Source: an uncultured bacterium | Lineage (GTDB): Bacteria; Pseudomonadota; Alphaproteobacteria; Sphingomonadales; Sphingomonadaceae | Length of the DNA: 64,000 nt | Reading direction: 5' to 3' | Assembly (NCBI GenBank): GCA_942636505.2 | Contig: CALOGB020000126.1 | Location: forward strand, 286,010 to 350,009 | Shown here: positions 1 to 8,704 of the stretch, in pieces | How the letters are laid out: each line of letters begins with the position of its first letter | Position numbering within the stretch: the first letter of the stretch is position 1 | Program-made: the position numbers and the translations under genes | The notes under the pieces: generated by a model | What the model was told of the DNA's origin: nothing | What the model saw: only the letters and a program-made list of their open reading frames with translations | Databases searched by the model: none

Positions 1-181
1 CGACGCCGCGCGGACGATGCGTGTCGCCAGCGCGATCCAGGCGGCAGGGTTCGACGTGCGCGGGATACGGCCGCCGACCGTACCCGATGGTGGATCGCGG
101 TTGCGGATATCGTTAACGCTCAACGCGACAATCGCGGATATCGAGGCTCTGGGAGCAGTCATGGGAGACGCACTGCGATGA
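1..181 (+). CDS. bioF: 8-amino-7-oxononanoate synthase, 3' end only
   Basis: The last 59 codons of a gene that begins before the window; the reading frame starts at base 2. The family enzyme condenses pimeloyl-thioester with alanine in biotin synthesis, using PLP. The visible part is the C-terminal small domain, recognisable by the stretch GIRPPTVPDGGSRLRISL, which is characteristic of BioF and related alpha-oxoamine synthases. The stop codon overlaps the start of bioD (ATGA), so the two are translationally coupled. Position next to bioD and bioA supports BioF over the related glycine C-acetyltransferase. Confidence 0.88.
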   Translation, partial: DAARTMRVASAIQAAGFDVRGIRPPTVPDGGSRLRISLTLNATIADIEALGAVMGDALR

Positions 182-795
182 CGATCGTCGTTACCGGAAC
201 GGACACCGATATCGGCAAGACCGTATTCGCCGCTGGGCTTACCGCCGCACTCGGCGCGCGATATTGGAAGCCGGTGCAAGCCGGGCTCGCGGACGGCAGC
301 GACGCAGCCTCGGCCGTAACGCTCGGCGTTCCTGCGGAGCACGTCGTGCCCGAAGCATACCGGCTGACGACGCCGTGCTCGCCGCACCTAGCCGCCGAGA
401 TCGACCGCGTGACGATCGATCCGGACCGCCTCGCGCTACCCGAAGTAAATGGTCCGCTAGTGGTCGAAGGAGCGGGTGGCGTGATGGTCCCCGTCACGCG
501 CGACCTGATCTTCGCCGACCTGTTCGCGCGCTGGGGCAAGCCGGTCGTGCTAGTCGCCCGTACAGGTCTCGGCACGATCAACCACAGCATGCTGTCGATC
601 GAGGCGTTGCGCAGCCGCGGCGTCCCAATCCTCGGCATCGCTTTCGTCGGCGACGCGGTCGAGGATAGCGAGGCGACCATCGCCACGCTCGGGAACGTCC
701 GCCGCCTCGGCCGCCTGCCTCGCCTCGATCCGCTCAACGCCGCCACCCTGACCGAGGCATTCGCAGCGAAATTCGACCTGGAGGCGTTCCGGTGA
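178..795 (+). CDS. bioD: Dethiobiotin synthase
   Basis: An ATP-dependent carboxylase that closes the ureido ring of dethiobiotin from 7,8-diaminopelargonate and CO2, the third step of late biotin synthesis, in the cytoplasm. The 205-residue protein is slightly shorter than the E. coli enzyme. The P-loop GTDTDIGKT lies at residues 7-15, the substrate-binding KPVQAG at 31-36, and VEGAGG near residue 97. The ATG overlaps the bioF stop, and its own stop overlaps the GTG of bioA, so bioF-bioD-bioA form one tightly coupled operon. No biotin operator is visible because the operon start is outside the window. Confidence 0.95.
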   Translation: MTIVVTGTDTDIGKTVFAAGLTAALGARYWKPVQAGLADGSDAASAVTLGVPAEHVVPEAYRLTTPCSPHLAAEIDRVTIDPDRLALPEVNGPLVVEGAGGVMVPVTRDLIFADLFARWGKPVVLVARTGLGTINHSMLSIEALRSRGVPILGIAFVGDAVEDSEATIATLGNVRRLGRLPRLDPLNAATLTEAFAAKFDLEAFR

Positions 796-2045
796 GCAAC
801 TCCCCCGTCTGGCACCCCTTCACGCAACACGGCCTGCGCGAACCCATCCCGCTCGTCACGCATGCCGAGGGCGCCGCGCTCTACACGTCGGACGGACGGC
901 GGATCGTCGATGCGATCTCATCCTGGTGGGTCACCACACATGGCCACGCCAACCCGAAGATCATGGCCGCCATCGCCGAACAGGCGGGCAAGCTCGACCA
1001 AATCATCTTCGCCGGCTGGACGCATCAGCCGGCCGAAGACCTCGCGCGCGGCCTGACCGCGATCATGCCGCCGGACCTCACCCGCGTGTTCTTCTCGGAC
1101 TCGGGCTCGACCAGCGTCGAGTGCGCGCTGAAGATGGCGCTCGGTTACTGGCTCGATCGCGGCGAGGATCGCCACCGCATCCTCGTGCTCGAGCACGGCT
1201 ATCACGGCGACACGATCGGCGCGATGTCGGTCGGCGCACGCGGCGTCTACAACCGCGCCTATGCGCCGCTGCTGTTCGACGTCGGCACGATCCCCTTCCC
1301 CGCCGCCGGCCACGAACAGGTCACGCTCGACGCGCTGGAGGCCGCATGTGCTCAGCACCCAGCCGCGTTCATCGTCGAACCGCTGCTGCTCGGCGCGGGC
1401 GGGATGCACATCTATCCGGCCCACATCCTCGCCGAGATGCGGCGAATCTGCGCGGCGCACGACGTCCTGTTCATCGCCGATGAGGTGATGACCGGCTGGG
1501 GTCGCACCGGCACCTTGCTCGCGTGCGAACAGGCGGGCGTAGTCCCCGACATCCTGTGCCTCTCGAAGGGCCTGACCGGCGGCGCGATCCCGCTCGCGGT
1601 GACGATGGCGACCGAGGCGATCTACCAGGCGCACTACGGCACCGACCGCGCGCGCATGTTCTTCCACTCGTCGAGCTACACCGCCAACCCGATCGCCTGC
1701 GCCGCCGCCAATGCGAACCTGGCGATATGGCGCGACGAACCCGTGCGCGAGCGGATCGGGGACCTTGGCACACGCCAGGCCTCGCGGCTGGAAGCTCTCG
1801 CTCGCCATCCCCGCATCGCCAACGCGCGCCATATCGGCACGATCACCGCTGTCGAACTCCGCGGCGAGGACGGCTATCTGTCGCAGATCGGCCCGCGCCT
1901 GCTCGCGTTCTTCGGCGAGCGCGACCTGTTGCTCCGCCCGCTCGGCAACACTGTCTACGTGATGCCGCCTTACTGCATCGACGATTCCGATCTCGACCGA
2001 ATCTACGCGGCGATCGCCGAAGCATGCGATGCAATCCGGCATTGA
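792..2045 (+). CDS. bioA: Adenosylmethionine-8-amino-7-oxononanoate aminotransferase
   Basis: PLP-dependent class III aminotransferase that converts the BioF product to 7,8-diaminopelargonate with S-adenosylmethionine as amino donor. The 417-residue protein opens with the diagnostic WHPFTQH (residues 7-13). It contains the FIADEVMTGWGRTG segment and the PLP lysine in LSKGLTGG (Lys259). Translation starts at GTG inside the end of bioD (GTGA overlap). Pathway order bioF-D-A is complete apart from bioB, which is not in this window. Confidence 0.95.
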   Translation: MSNSPVWHPFTQHGLREPIPLVTHAEGAALYTSDGRRIVDAISSWWVTTHGHANPKIMAAIAEQAGKLDQIIFAGWTHQPAEDLARGLTAIMPPDLTRVFFSDSGSTSVECALKMALGYWLDRGEDRHRILVLEHGYHGDTIGAMSVGARGVYNRAYAPLLFDVGTIPFPAAGHEQVTLDALEAACAQHPAAFIVEPLLLGAGGMHIYPAHILAEMRRICAAHDVLFIADEVMTGWGRTGTLLACEQAGVVPDILCLSKGLTGGAIPLAVTMATEAIYQAHYGTDRARMFFHSSSYTANPIACAAANANLAIWRDEPVRERIGDLGTRQASRLEALARHPRIANARHIGTITAVELRGEDGYLSQIGPRLLAFFGERDLLLRPLGNTVYVMPPYCIDDSDLDRIYAAIAEACDAIRH

Positions 2046-2143
2046 TCCTGACGTTCTTGCTGCACTGCAGCAACAAATGATGTACGTGCGACGTTGAGAT
2101 AAGATCGCGGCCGAGTACGCTGGCGACGAAAGGCTCGATTCAC

Positions 2144-3262
2144 GTGAGAAACATCGCCGATACCCTCGCCCGCATGGCGCGCCCCGGAGCCCCGACGCCG
2201 CGCGACACTGCGCCCAGCCGCCTGACGCCACTGACCGAGTTCGGGACCAATCCAGGTGCACTGCTGGGCTTCAGCTACGTTCCCGCCGACCTCCCACCGG
2301 GCGCGCCAATAGTCGTCGTCCTGCACGGCTGCACGCAGACCGCGGCGGGCTATGACCACGGATCAGGCTGGTCGAAGCTCGCCGATCGCGCGGGCTTCGC
2401 GCTGGTATTCCCCGAGCAGACGCGTGCGAACAACCCTAACCTCTGCTTCAACTGGTTCGCATCGGAGGACACAGCACAAGCCGGCGGCGAGGCAGAATCG
2501 ATCGCGCAGATGACCGAGACGATGATCGCGCGCCACGGCCTCGACCGCAGCCGCGTGTACGTTACCGGGCTGTCGGCGGGCGGCGCGATGACGATGGCGA
2601 TGCTGGTCACGCGCTCGGACCTGTTCGCGGGTGGCGCGGTGATCGGCGGGCTGGCCTACGGCACCGCGACCGGCGTGTCGCAGGCGCTCGACCGGATGCG
2701 CGGGCATGGCGACACCAGCGATACCGCGCTGGTCGACATGGTCCACAGCGGCGCGCGTGGGCACGACGGACGCTGGCCGACGCTCGCGATCTGGCACGGC
2801 GGCGCGGACGCGACGGTGAGCGTGGCGAACGCGGACACGATCGCGCGGCAGTGGCGCGGGATCCACGGCGTCGGTGCGAAGGCCGTGCGTACGGAGCGGG
2901 TGGGCACCGCCGTCCACCGGATCTGGTCGGACGCGGAAGGGCGCGACGTCGTCGAGGACTGGACCGTGCCGGGCATGGGCCACGGTACGCCGATCGATCC
3001 GTTGCACGGCGAGCGACTAGGGGCTGCGGGGCCGTTCATGCTCGACGTCGGGATTTCGAGCACCGCGGTAATCGCGAAATCCTGGGGGTTGGTTGCGGCG
3101 ACAAAGGCGGAGACCGCGCCTAAGCCGGCACCGGTCGAACGCGTTGCCAAGATCGCGATTCCCGTCTCGCCGAAGCCTGCGTCGAAGCCTCGCGCCGAAA
3201 CCCCCGCCGGTATCCAGGCGACGATCGAAAACGCCCTCCGCGCAGCCGGATTGATGCGGTAG
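2144..3262 (+). CDS. PHB depolymerase-family esterase
   Basis: A 372-residue alpha/beta-hydrolase of the esterase-PHB family. The oxyanion segment VVLHGCTQT follows a short N-terminal region; the nucleophile elbow GLSAGGA places Ser144, and GMGHGTPID near residue 285 supplies the histidine. The family includes extracellular and intracellular poly(3-hydroxyalkanoate) depolymerases as well as feruloyl and acetylxylan esterases, so the substrate is not fixed by sequence alone. No clear signal peptide is seen, which leans towards an intracellular role. The C-terminal 60 residues are rich in Pro, Ala and Lys. Start is GTG; an internal ATG at residue 11 is an alternative. Confidence 0.8.
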   Translation: MRNIADTLARMARPGAPTPRDTAPSRLTPLTEFGTNPGALLGFSYVPADLPPGAPIVVVLHGCTQTAAGYDHGSGWSKLADRAGFALVFPEQTRANNPNLCFNWFASEDTAQAGGEAESIAQMTETMIARHGLDRSRVYVTGLSAGGAMTMAMLVTRSDLFAGGAVIGGLAYGTATGVSQALDRMRGHGDTSDTALVDMVHSGARGHDGRWPTLAIWHGGADATVSVANADTIARQWRGIHGVGAKAVRTERVGTAVHRIWSDAEGRDVVEDWTVPGMGHGTPIDPLHGERLGAAGPFMLDVGISSTAVIAKSWGLVAATKAETAPKPAPVERVAKIAIPVSPKPASKPRAETPAGIQATIENALRAAGLMR

Positions 3263-3307
3263 GATAGACTTCGGCTAGGTGTCAGATCCGACTGCGCCAA
3301 CTCCCCC

Positions 3308-3387
3308 GTCATCCTGATGAAAGTCAGGATCCAGAGCCAAACAGCACACCGTTCTTTACCCTGGATCCTGACTTTCGTCAGGATGAC
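3308..3387. repeat. Palindromic element, family A
   Basis: About 80 bp bounded by GTCATCCTGA and its reverse complement. Each arm holds a small hairpin (CCTGA / TCAGG around GAAA) followed by a CCAG tail. The same element recurs at 22323-22402 and 40328-40406. Here it lies in the gap between the esterase and the MATE gene, clear of both coding regions. Confidence 0.85.
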
Positions 3388-3447
3388 GGAGTGGTTGGGG
3401 AGCGTTGCGAGATTGTCCCAGTGCCGTTCGCACCGAATCGCGCCCTA

Positions 3448-3540
3448 TCGATCCTCCCCCGCCAGGGGGAGGTGGCAGGCACTCGCCTGACGGAGGGGGC
3501 GGGATGGACGAAAGCCGTTCCGGGTCCTCCCCCTCCGTCG
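3448..3540. repeat. Palindromic element, divergent C-rich family
   Basis: Inverted arms of the kind CCTCCCCC ... GGGGGAGG, with a second partly complementary half (GGAGGGGGCGGG facing CCTCCCCCTCCG), fill the rest of the gap before the MATE gene. It resembles but does not match the family at 6627 and 49799. Together with the family A copy it accounts for most of the 357-bp gap; no gene is seen there. Confidence 0.6.
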
Positions 3541-3619
3541 TCTGCCGGCGCCACCGCCCCTGCATGTGAGTATCCACGCGAGCAATCGACAAGCCGCCCA
3601 ACCCGGCTAAAGCCAGCGC

Positions 3620-4993
3620 ATGACGTCCACCCCGCCCCGCCCCTGGCGCACCGAGTTCGCTGCCACGCTGAAACTCGCTTGGCCACTGGTCGCGACCAAT
3701 CTCGCCCAGGCACTGGTCGGCGCGACCGACGTCGCGATGCTGGGGCGGCTCGGATCGGACACGCTGGCGGCAGCGACGCTCGGCCTCAACCTCTACCTCG
3801 TCTTCCTGATCTTCGGGATGGGCCTCACCACCGCGGCCGTCCCGATGATCGCACGCGAGCGCGGCGCGCGGCCGCACGCGGTGCGGGATATCCGGCGGAC
3901 CGTGCGCCAGACGATTTGGGTCGCCGCAACGCTCTGCCTGCCCTCGTGGATCATCCTATGGAATGCCGAGCCGATCCTCGTCCACCTGCTCGACCAGGAT
4001 CCGCTGCTCGCGCACGAGGCAGCGCGGTTCGTCCGCGCGGTGATGTGGGGGATGCTTCCCAGCCTATGCTTCCTCGTGCTCCGCGCATTCGTCGCTGCGC
4101 TGGAAAAACCCGCCTGGTCGCTGGTGGTGATGGTCGGGCTGCTGGTCGTCAACGCCGGGCTCAATTGGCTGCTGATCTTCGGCCACGCAGGCCTTCCCGC
4201 GCTCGGCCTGCTCGGTTCGGGGATGGCAAGCAGCATCGCCAACGGCCTGAGCTTCGTCGCGATGGCCACCGTCATCGTCTACGCGAGGCCGTTCCGCCGC
4301 TATCGCCTGCTCGGACGGTTCTGGCGCAGCGACTGGCCACGCTACCGCGCAGTCTGGAAACTCGGCCTACCGATCGCGATCACGCTCGGGTTCGAATCCA
4401 CCGTGTTCATCGCTGCGGTGTTCCTGATGGGCCTGCTCGGCACCGTGCCGCTCGCCGCGCATGCGATCGCGATCCAGATCGCCAGCGTCACCTTCATGGT
4501 CCCGCTCGGCATCGCGCAGGCGGCGACGATCCGCGTCGGCCTGGCGTCAGGGCGTGGCGACCGCGCGGGCATAGGGCGCGCAGGTTGGGCGGCGTTCGCG
4601 ATTGGCGAGAGCTTCATGGTGCTGACCGCCGCGCTGCTGATCCTCGCCCCGCAGTTGCTGATCGGCATCATCCTCGACGTCGATGCGCCTGCGAACGCGC
4701 CGGTTGTCGCGCTCGCGATCTCTCTGCTCGCGGTGGCTGCGATATTCCAGGTGGTGGACGGCGCGCAGGTGATCGGCGCGGGGATGTTGCGCGGATTGGG
4801 GGATACCACGGTGCCGATGATCTTCGCTGCGATCGGCTATTGGGGGATCGGCATCGGGGTCGGCGCGTGGCTCGCCTTTGCCCGCGGCTGGGGGGGCGTC
4901 GGTATCTGGACCGGGCTGGCGACCGGATTGGCGGTAGTGTCGGTGCTGATGATGGCCCGATGGCAGGCGCGCGAGCGGCTCGGCCTCGGCTAA
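3620..4993 (+). CDS. MATE family efflux transporter
   Basis: A 457-residue inner-membrane protein with about twelve predicted hydrophobic helices in two repeated halves, as in NorM-type multidrug and toxic compound extrusion exporters. Recognisable stretches include TLKLAWPLVATNLAQ near the N-terminus, the GATDVAMLGRLG segment of helix 2, and the matching start of the second half (WKLGLPIAITLGFES). These proteins export cationic drugs and metabolites using Na+ or H+. The substrate cannot be read from sequence. It stands alone between repeats upstream and a small gene downstream. Confidence 0.92.
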   Translation: MTSTPPRPWRTEFAATLKLAWPLVATNLAQALVGATDVAMLGRLGSDTLAAATLGLNLYLVFLIFGMGLTTAAVPMIARERGARPHAVRDIRRTVRQTIWVAATLCLPSWIILWNAEPILVHLLDQDPLLAHEAARFVRAVMWGMLPSLCFLVLRAFVAALEKPAWSLVVMVGLLVVNAGLNWLLIFGHAGLPALGLLGSGMASSIANGLSFVAMATVIVYARPFRRYRLLGRFWRSDWPRYRAVWKLGLPIAITLGFESTVFIAAVFLMGLLGTVPLAAHAIAIQIASVTFMVPLGIAQAATIRVGLASGRGDRAGIGRAGWAAFAIGESFMVLTAALLILAPQLLIGIILDVDAPANAPVVALAISLLAVAAIFQVVDGAQVIGAGMLRGLGDTTVPMIFAAIGYWGIGIGVGAWLAFARGWGGVGIWTGLATGLAVVSVLMMARWQARERLGLG

Positions 4994-5041
4994 GGCTCGC
5001 TTGGTCTCTTTGTCCGACAAGACTGATACATAACCGCTCCA

Positions 5042-5059
5042 GTGTGTTAACGTGTGTTA
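5042..5059 (+). promoter_or_regulatory. Candidate operator: two direct GTGTGTTA repeats
   Basis: GTGTGTTA occurs at 5042-5049 and again at 5052-5059, so the copies start exactly 10 bp apart, about one helical turn, just upstream of the ATG at 5079. Such phased direct repeats often bind a dimeric or tandem regulator. No specific regulator can be named. Confidence 0.35.
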
Positions 5060-5078
5060 CACAACCGGAGCCTAACAT

Positions 5079-5297
5079 ATGCCTGATCAAGACCGCATCG
5101 TCGCGATCGGTTTGCTCACGCAGCGCGACGTTTTCGCGCTCGGCCACGACCTGTCCCGCGTCTATCCGATCGACGAGATGCCGTGCTTCGGCGCGTTGCT
5201 CGGCGCGATCGACGAAGCAGACCGGGCGTTCCACCGTGCCCGCGATGCCCAGCAGCTAGCCATTCCTCTGCAACAGAGCGCAACCTCGCGCGGATAG
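5079..5297 (+). CDS. Small hypothetical protein, 72 aa
   Basis: A short acidic-to-neutral soluble protein that I do not recognise. It has no membrane segment or signal peptide. It contains DLSRVYPIDEMPCFGALL followed by a helical AIDEADRAFHRARDAQ, which looks like a compact alpha-helical fold. A GGAG-type ribosome binding site lies 8 bases before the ATG, and the phased repeat at 5042-5059 lies upstream, supporting a real, regulated gene. It is 36 bp before the MAPEG gene and may be cotranscribed with it. Confidence 0.65.
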   Translation: MPDQDRIVAIGLLTQRDVFALGHDLSRVYPIDEMPCFGALLGAIDEADRAFHRARDAQQLAIPLQQSATSRG

Positions 5298-5333
5298 CGG
5301 CGTTCGAGACCCGCTGCCCTGCGGAGATCATTA

Positions 5334-5729
5334 ATGACGCTACCTACCGAAATGCTGTTGCTGGGCTGGTCGACGGTCCTGCTGTTCGCGTACGTCATGA
5401 TCCAGGGCCAGACCGCGACGCGCGACCGCGGACTCGACTGGAACGCCGGGCCCCGCGATGGCGAGCAGAAGCCGCTCGGCGAGATGGCCGGACGCGCCGA
5501 ACGCGCGCTCAAGAATTTCCAGGAAACCTACCCGGTCTTCATCGCGCTTGCACTTGGGCTAGCGGTGACCGATCGCACTGGCGGGCTGGGTGCGATCGGC
5601 GCATGGCTCTGGTTCGGCGCGCGGATCGCCTACATCCCGCTCTATCTGTTCGGCATCAAATATGTCCGCAGCCTGTGCTGGACGGTGTCGATCCTCGCCC
5701 TGCTGCTGATGCTGATCCGCTTCCTCTAA
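5334..5729 (+). CDS. MAPEG family membrane protein
   Basis: A 131-residue integral membrane protein with four hydrophobic helices. The segment GRAERALKNFQETYPVF is the conserved MAPEG signature (membrane-associated eicosanoid and glutathione metabolism). Bacterial members are small trimeric proteins, some with glutathione transferase activity. The substrate is unknown. Typical family length. It is followed within 4 bp by the convergent end of mmsB. Confidence 0.88.
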   Translation: MTLPTEMLLLGWSTVLLFAYVMIQGQTATRDRGLDWNAGPRDGEQKPLGEMAGRAERALKNFQETYPVFIALALGLAVTDRTGGLGAIGAWLWFGARIAYIPLYLFGIKYVRSLCWTVSILALLLMLIRFL

Positions 5730-5732
5730 GGC

Positions 5733-6608
5733 CTAACCGCGCAACGTGCGGATGATCGCCGAGAAGTCGAGCCCGCCCTGCCCGGCCTCGGCAAAAGCCT
5801 CGTAACGCTCGGCCGCCTTCGCGCCCATCGGCGTATCGGCACCGGTGTCCTGCGCCGCGGCCATCGCAAGTCGCAGGTCCTTGAGCATCAGCGCCGCCGC
5901 GAAGCCGCCCTGATAGTCGTGATCGGCGGGCGTATCGGGACCGATGCCGGGCAGCGGCGCATAGGTGGTCATCGACCAACTCTGCCCCGACGACACGCTG
6001 GCGATGTCGTAGAACGCCTGCACATCGAGCCCGAGCTTCTCCGCCAGCACGAACGCTTCGCAAGTCGCGATCATCGTCGCGCCGAGGATCATGTTGTTGC
6101 AGATCTTCGCCGCCTGCCCCGCGCCGTTCGCACCGGCGTGGATGACCGCCTTGCCCATGTCGGTCAGGATCGCCTGCGCCCGATCGAAGGCCTCCGCTGA
6201 GCCACCGACCATGAAGGTGAGCGTCCCCGCATTGGCCGCACCGATCCCACCCGAGACGGGCGCGTCGACCGCGACGAGGCCCTTGGCCTGAGCGGCGGCG
6301 GCGACCTGCTTGGCGGTGGCGACGTCGATCGTCGAACAGTCGATCAGGATCGCGGACGGCGACGCGATGGCGAACAGCGCATCATAGACCTCGGCGACAT
6401 GCTTGCCGGCGGGGAGCATCGTCACGATCGCCTCGGCACCGTCGGCGGCTTCGGCGGCGGACGCGACGGGCAGGCATCCGGCGGCCTTCGCCTTGTCGAG
6501 CGCATCGGCGCTCAGGTCGAAGGCGCGGACGTCGTGGCCCTTCTTGGCGAGGTTCGCCGCCATCCCGCCGCCCATGTTGCCGAGCCCGATGAAACCGATC
6601 CGTGCCAT
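5733..6608 (-). CDS. mmsB: 3-hydroxyisobutyrate dehydrogenase
   Basis: NAD+-dependent oxidation of 3-hydroxyisobutyrate to methylmalonate semialdehyde, the fourth step of valine degradation after isobutyryl-CoA. The 291-residue protein begins with the Rossmann motif IGFIGLGNMGGGMA, has the substrate-binding DAPVSGG near residue 121, and the catalytic lysine region AAKICNNM near residue 169. These residues distinguish beta-hydroxyacid dehydrogenases. It is the last gene of the minus-strand valine cluster, separated from the upstream hydratase gene by a palindromic element. All five enzymes from isobutyryl-CoA to propionyl-CoA are in this cluster. Confidence 0.93.
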   Translation of the reverse strand: MARIGFIGLGNMGGGMAANLAKKGHDVRAFDLSADALDKAKAAGCLPVASAAEAADGAEAIVTMLPAGKHVAEVYDALFAIASPSAILIDCSTIDVATAKQVAAAAQAKGLVAVDAPVSGGIGAANAGTLTFMVGGSAEAFDRAQAILTDMGKAVIHAGANGAGQAAKICNNMILGATMIATCEAFVLAEKLGLDVQAFYDIASVSSGQSWSMTTYAPLPGIGPDTPADHDYQGGFAAALMLKDLRLAMAAAQDTGADTPMGAKAAERYEAFAEAGQGGLDFSAIIRTLRG

Positions 6609-6626
6609 GTTCTCTCTCCTAATTTT

Positions 6627-6734
6627 GCTCCCCTCCCGTTCACGGGAGGGGTTGGGGGAGGGGCGTGCCTCACAGACCGGACGCCGGTACGTACGTCGCG
6701 CCCTCCCCTAGCCCCTCCCGCAAGCGGGAGGGGG
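6627..6734. repeat. Palindromic element, family E (CCCCTCCCG ... CGGGAGGGG)
   Basis: Two inverted arms of about 35 bp, each a hairpin CCCCTCCCG / CGGGAGGGG followed by a G-rich tail, with about 40 bp between. It fills the gap between mmsB and the enoyl-CoA hydratase gene. Related copies lie at 49799-49896, 54456-54567 and 56707-56815. Confidence 0.85.
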
Positions 6735-6741
6735 ACTACGA

Positions 6742-7515
6742 TCATTTCCCAGTCCAGGTCCCGGCGCGCTTCTCGACGAATGCGGCCATGCCTTCGCTCT
6801 GGTCCGCCGTCCCGAACAGCCCGTGGAACAGCCGCCGCTCGAACTGGACGCCCATCGCGAGCCCTGTCTCGAACGCCGCGTTGACCATTTCCTTGTTCGC
6901 CAGCACCGCCAGCGGCGCCATCGCCGCGATCGTCGTCGCCGTCTTCACCGCCTCCTCGACCAGCTCGTCCGCCGGCACGATCCGCGAGACCAGCCCCGCG
7001 CGCTCCGCCTCCTCGGCATCCATCATCCGCCCGGTCAGGCACATCTCCATCGCCTTGGCCTTGCCAACCGCGCGCGTGAGGCGCTGCGATCCGCCCATGC
7101 CGGGGGACACGGCGAGCTTGATCTCGGGCTGGCCGAACTTGGCGGTATCCGCCGCGAGGATGAAGTCGCACATCATCGCCAGTTCGCACCCGCCGCCAAG
7201 CGCATAACCCGCCACCGCCGCGATCACCGGTTTCCGCGTCCGCGTAAAATGCTCCCACCCGGCGAAAAAGTTGCTCGCGTACATCTCCGCGAACCCCTGC
7301 GACTGCATTTCCTTGATGTCCGCCCCCGCCGCGAACGCCTTGGCCGAGCCGGTTAGCACGGCGCACCCTTGCGACGGGTCCGCATCGAACGCGGCAAACG
7401 CGGCGATCAGGTCGGCGAGCACCTGCGAATTCAGCGCGTTCAGCGCCTGGGGCCGGTTCAACGTGACAAGCGTGACGCCACCGCGCTGCTCGACGAGGAT
7501 CGTTTCGTAGGTCAT
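6742..7515 (-). CDS. Enoyl-CoA hydratase (methacrylyl-CoA hydration)
   Basis: Crotonase-fold enzyme of 257 residues. Both catalytic glutamates of true hydratases are present: in [10 protein letters not shown] and in [10 protein letters not shown]. The oxyanion-hole segments GADIKEM and YALGGGCEL are intact. In this cluster it most likely hydrates methacrylyl-CoA to 3-hydroxyisobutyryl-CoA, between isobutyryl-CoA dehydrogenase and the CoA hydrolase. The general short-chain hydratase activity is well supported by sequence; the specific valine step is inferred from the neighbours. Confidence 0.92.
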   Translation of the reverse strand: MTYETILVEQRGGVTLVTLNRPQALNALNSQVLADLIAAFAAFDADPSQGCAVLTGSAKAFAAGADIKEMQSQGFAEMYASNFFAGWEHFTRTRKPVIAAVAGYALGGGCELAMMCDFILAADTAKFGQPEIKLAVSPGMGGSQRLTRAVGKAKAMEMCLTGRMMDAEEAERAGLVSRIVPADELVEEAVKTATTIAAMAPLAVLANKEMVNAAFETGLAMGVQFERRLFHGLFGTADQSEGMAAFVEKRAGTWTGK

Positions 7516-7528
7516 TCACTTACTCCTT

Positions 7529-7582
7529 GTATCCCCGCGAAGGCGGGGACCCAGTCTGGGCTCCCGCCTTCGCGGGAGAACA
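7529..7582. repeat. Palindromic element, family C (CCCGCGAAGGCGGG)
   Basis: A compact 54-bp double hairpin: CCCCGCGAAGGCGGGG, then the self-complementary core CCCAGTCTGGG, then CCCGCCTTCGCGGG. It lies in the gap between the hydratase and the 3-hydroxyisobutyryl-CoA hydrolase genes. Three further copies are at 8649, 37349 and 52810. Confidence 0.9.
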
Positions 7583-7592
7583 TTTAGGCGTA

Positions 7593-8636
7593 TCAGCCGG
7601 GAGTCCACGCCTCGCTCTCCGGCAACGGCGCGAAGATCTGGTCGATCACGTGATCGGTCACATCCTCGGGCGTCGCAGGGTCCCAGCGCGGCGCATTGTC
7701 CTTGTCGACGATCACCGCCCGCACGCCCTCGATAAAGTCATGCCGCTGCACGACATGCGCGCCGACCGCATATTCCTGCCGCATCTCGTCCGCGAAACTC
7801 GCCATCGCCGCCCCCTCGTGGAGCAGCCGGAGCGACACCTTCATCGTCTGCGCCGACTTGGTCTTCAACGTCGCGAGCGTCTGCGCGGCCCATTCCCCGC
7901 CATCGGCTTCGAGCGCAGCGTAGATGTCCTCCAGCACGTCGGAGGCGAACAACCGGTCGATGTCGTTCTTCCGCGCGAGGATCTTCGCGTCGGGCGTCGG
8001 CACCGCCAATGTGTCGAGCACGCCCGCAATATCCTGCGGCGTCTCCGCAATCCGCGCCTTGGCCGTATCAAGCGTATCGCTCGCCAAATACTGCGTCGCC
8101 AACCCCAGCGCGAGACACTCCGCACCATCGAGCCGGTGCCCGGTCAGCGCCAGATACTGCCCGATCCGCCCCGGCAACCGCGACAGATACCAGCCGCCAC
8201 CAACGTCCGGGAACAACCCAATCCCCGTCTCAGGCATCGCGAACTTGGTGTTCTCCGTCGCTACCCTGAACCGGCACGGCAGCGCGAGACCGACGCCGCC
8301 GCCCATAGTGATCCCGTCCATGACCGCGACGATCGGCTTGGCATAGGTGAACAGCCGGTGGTTCATGCGGTACTCGGCATGAAAGAACGCCCGCGCCTCG
8401 ACGCCATCGGTCGCGCCGGAAGCGGCAAGCATGCGGATATCCCCGCCCGCACAGAACCCGCGTCCCTCCGCATGATCGACCACGATCGTCTCGACCGCCG
8501 CATCGCCACGCCACGCCTCCAACGCCTCGAGCACGCCTTCGCACATCGCCAGATTCAACGCGTGCAATGCCTTCGGTCGGTTCAACCGAATACGGCCGAT
8601 CGGGCCCTCGACAGTGATGATCAGGTCTTCGGTCAT
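7593..8636 (-). CDS. 3-hydroxyisobutyryl-CoA hydrolase
   Basis: A crotonase-superfamily thioesterase of 347 residues, longer than simple hydratases because of the C-terminal extension typical of HIBCH. It frees 3-hydroxyisobutyrate from CoA. Diagnostic stretches are FCAGGDIRML, MGGGVGLALP and FAMPETGIGLFPDVGGG. The ATG at 8636 is chosen because an AAGGAAGAG ribosome binding site precedes it and homology begins there; the frame stays open upstream only through the repeat and part of the next gene. It lies between the hydratase and isobutyryl-CoA dehydrogenase genes, as expected for valine catabolism. Confidence 0.92.
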   Translation of the reverse strand: MTEDLIITVEGPIGRIRLNRPKALHALNLAMCEGVLEALEAWRGDAAVETIVVDHAEGRGFCAGGDIRMLAASGATDGVEARAFFHAEYRMNHRLFTYAKPIVAVMDGITMGGGVGLALPCRFRVATENTKFAMPETGIGLFPDVGGGWYLSRLPGRIGQYLALTGHRLDGAECLALGLATQYLASDTLDTAKARIAETPQDIAGVLDTLAVPTPDAKILARKNDIDRLFASDVLEDIYAALEADGGEWAAQTLATLKTKSAQTMKVSLRLLHEGAAMASFADEMRQEYAVGAHVVQRHDFIEGVRAVIVDKDNAPRWDPATPEDVTDHVIDQIFAPLPESEAWTPG

Positions 8637-8648
8637 TCGCTCTTCCTT

Positions 8649-8702
8649 GTTCTCCCGCGAAGGCGGGAGCCCAGACTGGACTCCCGCCTTCGCGGGAGAA
8701 CA
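8649..8702. repeat. Palindromic element, family C
   Basis: A 54-bp double hairpin (CTCCCGCGAAGGCGGGAG and its complement) around CCCAGACTGG. It occupies nearly the entire gap between the 3-hydroxyisobutyryl-CoA hydrolase and isobutyryl-CoA dehydrogenase genes, ending 2 bp from the latter's stop codon. Confidence 0.9.
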
Positions 8703-8704
8703 TG

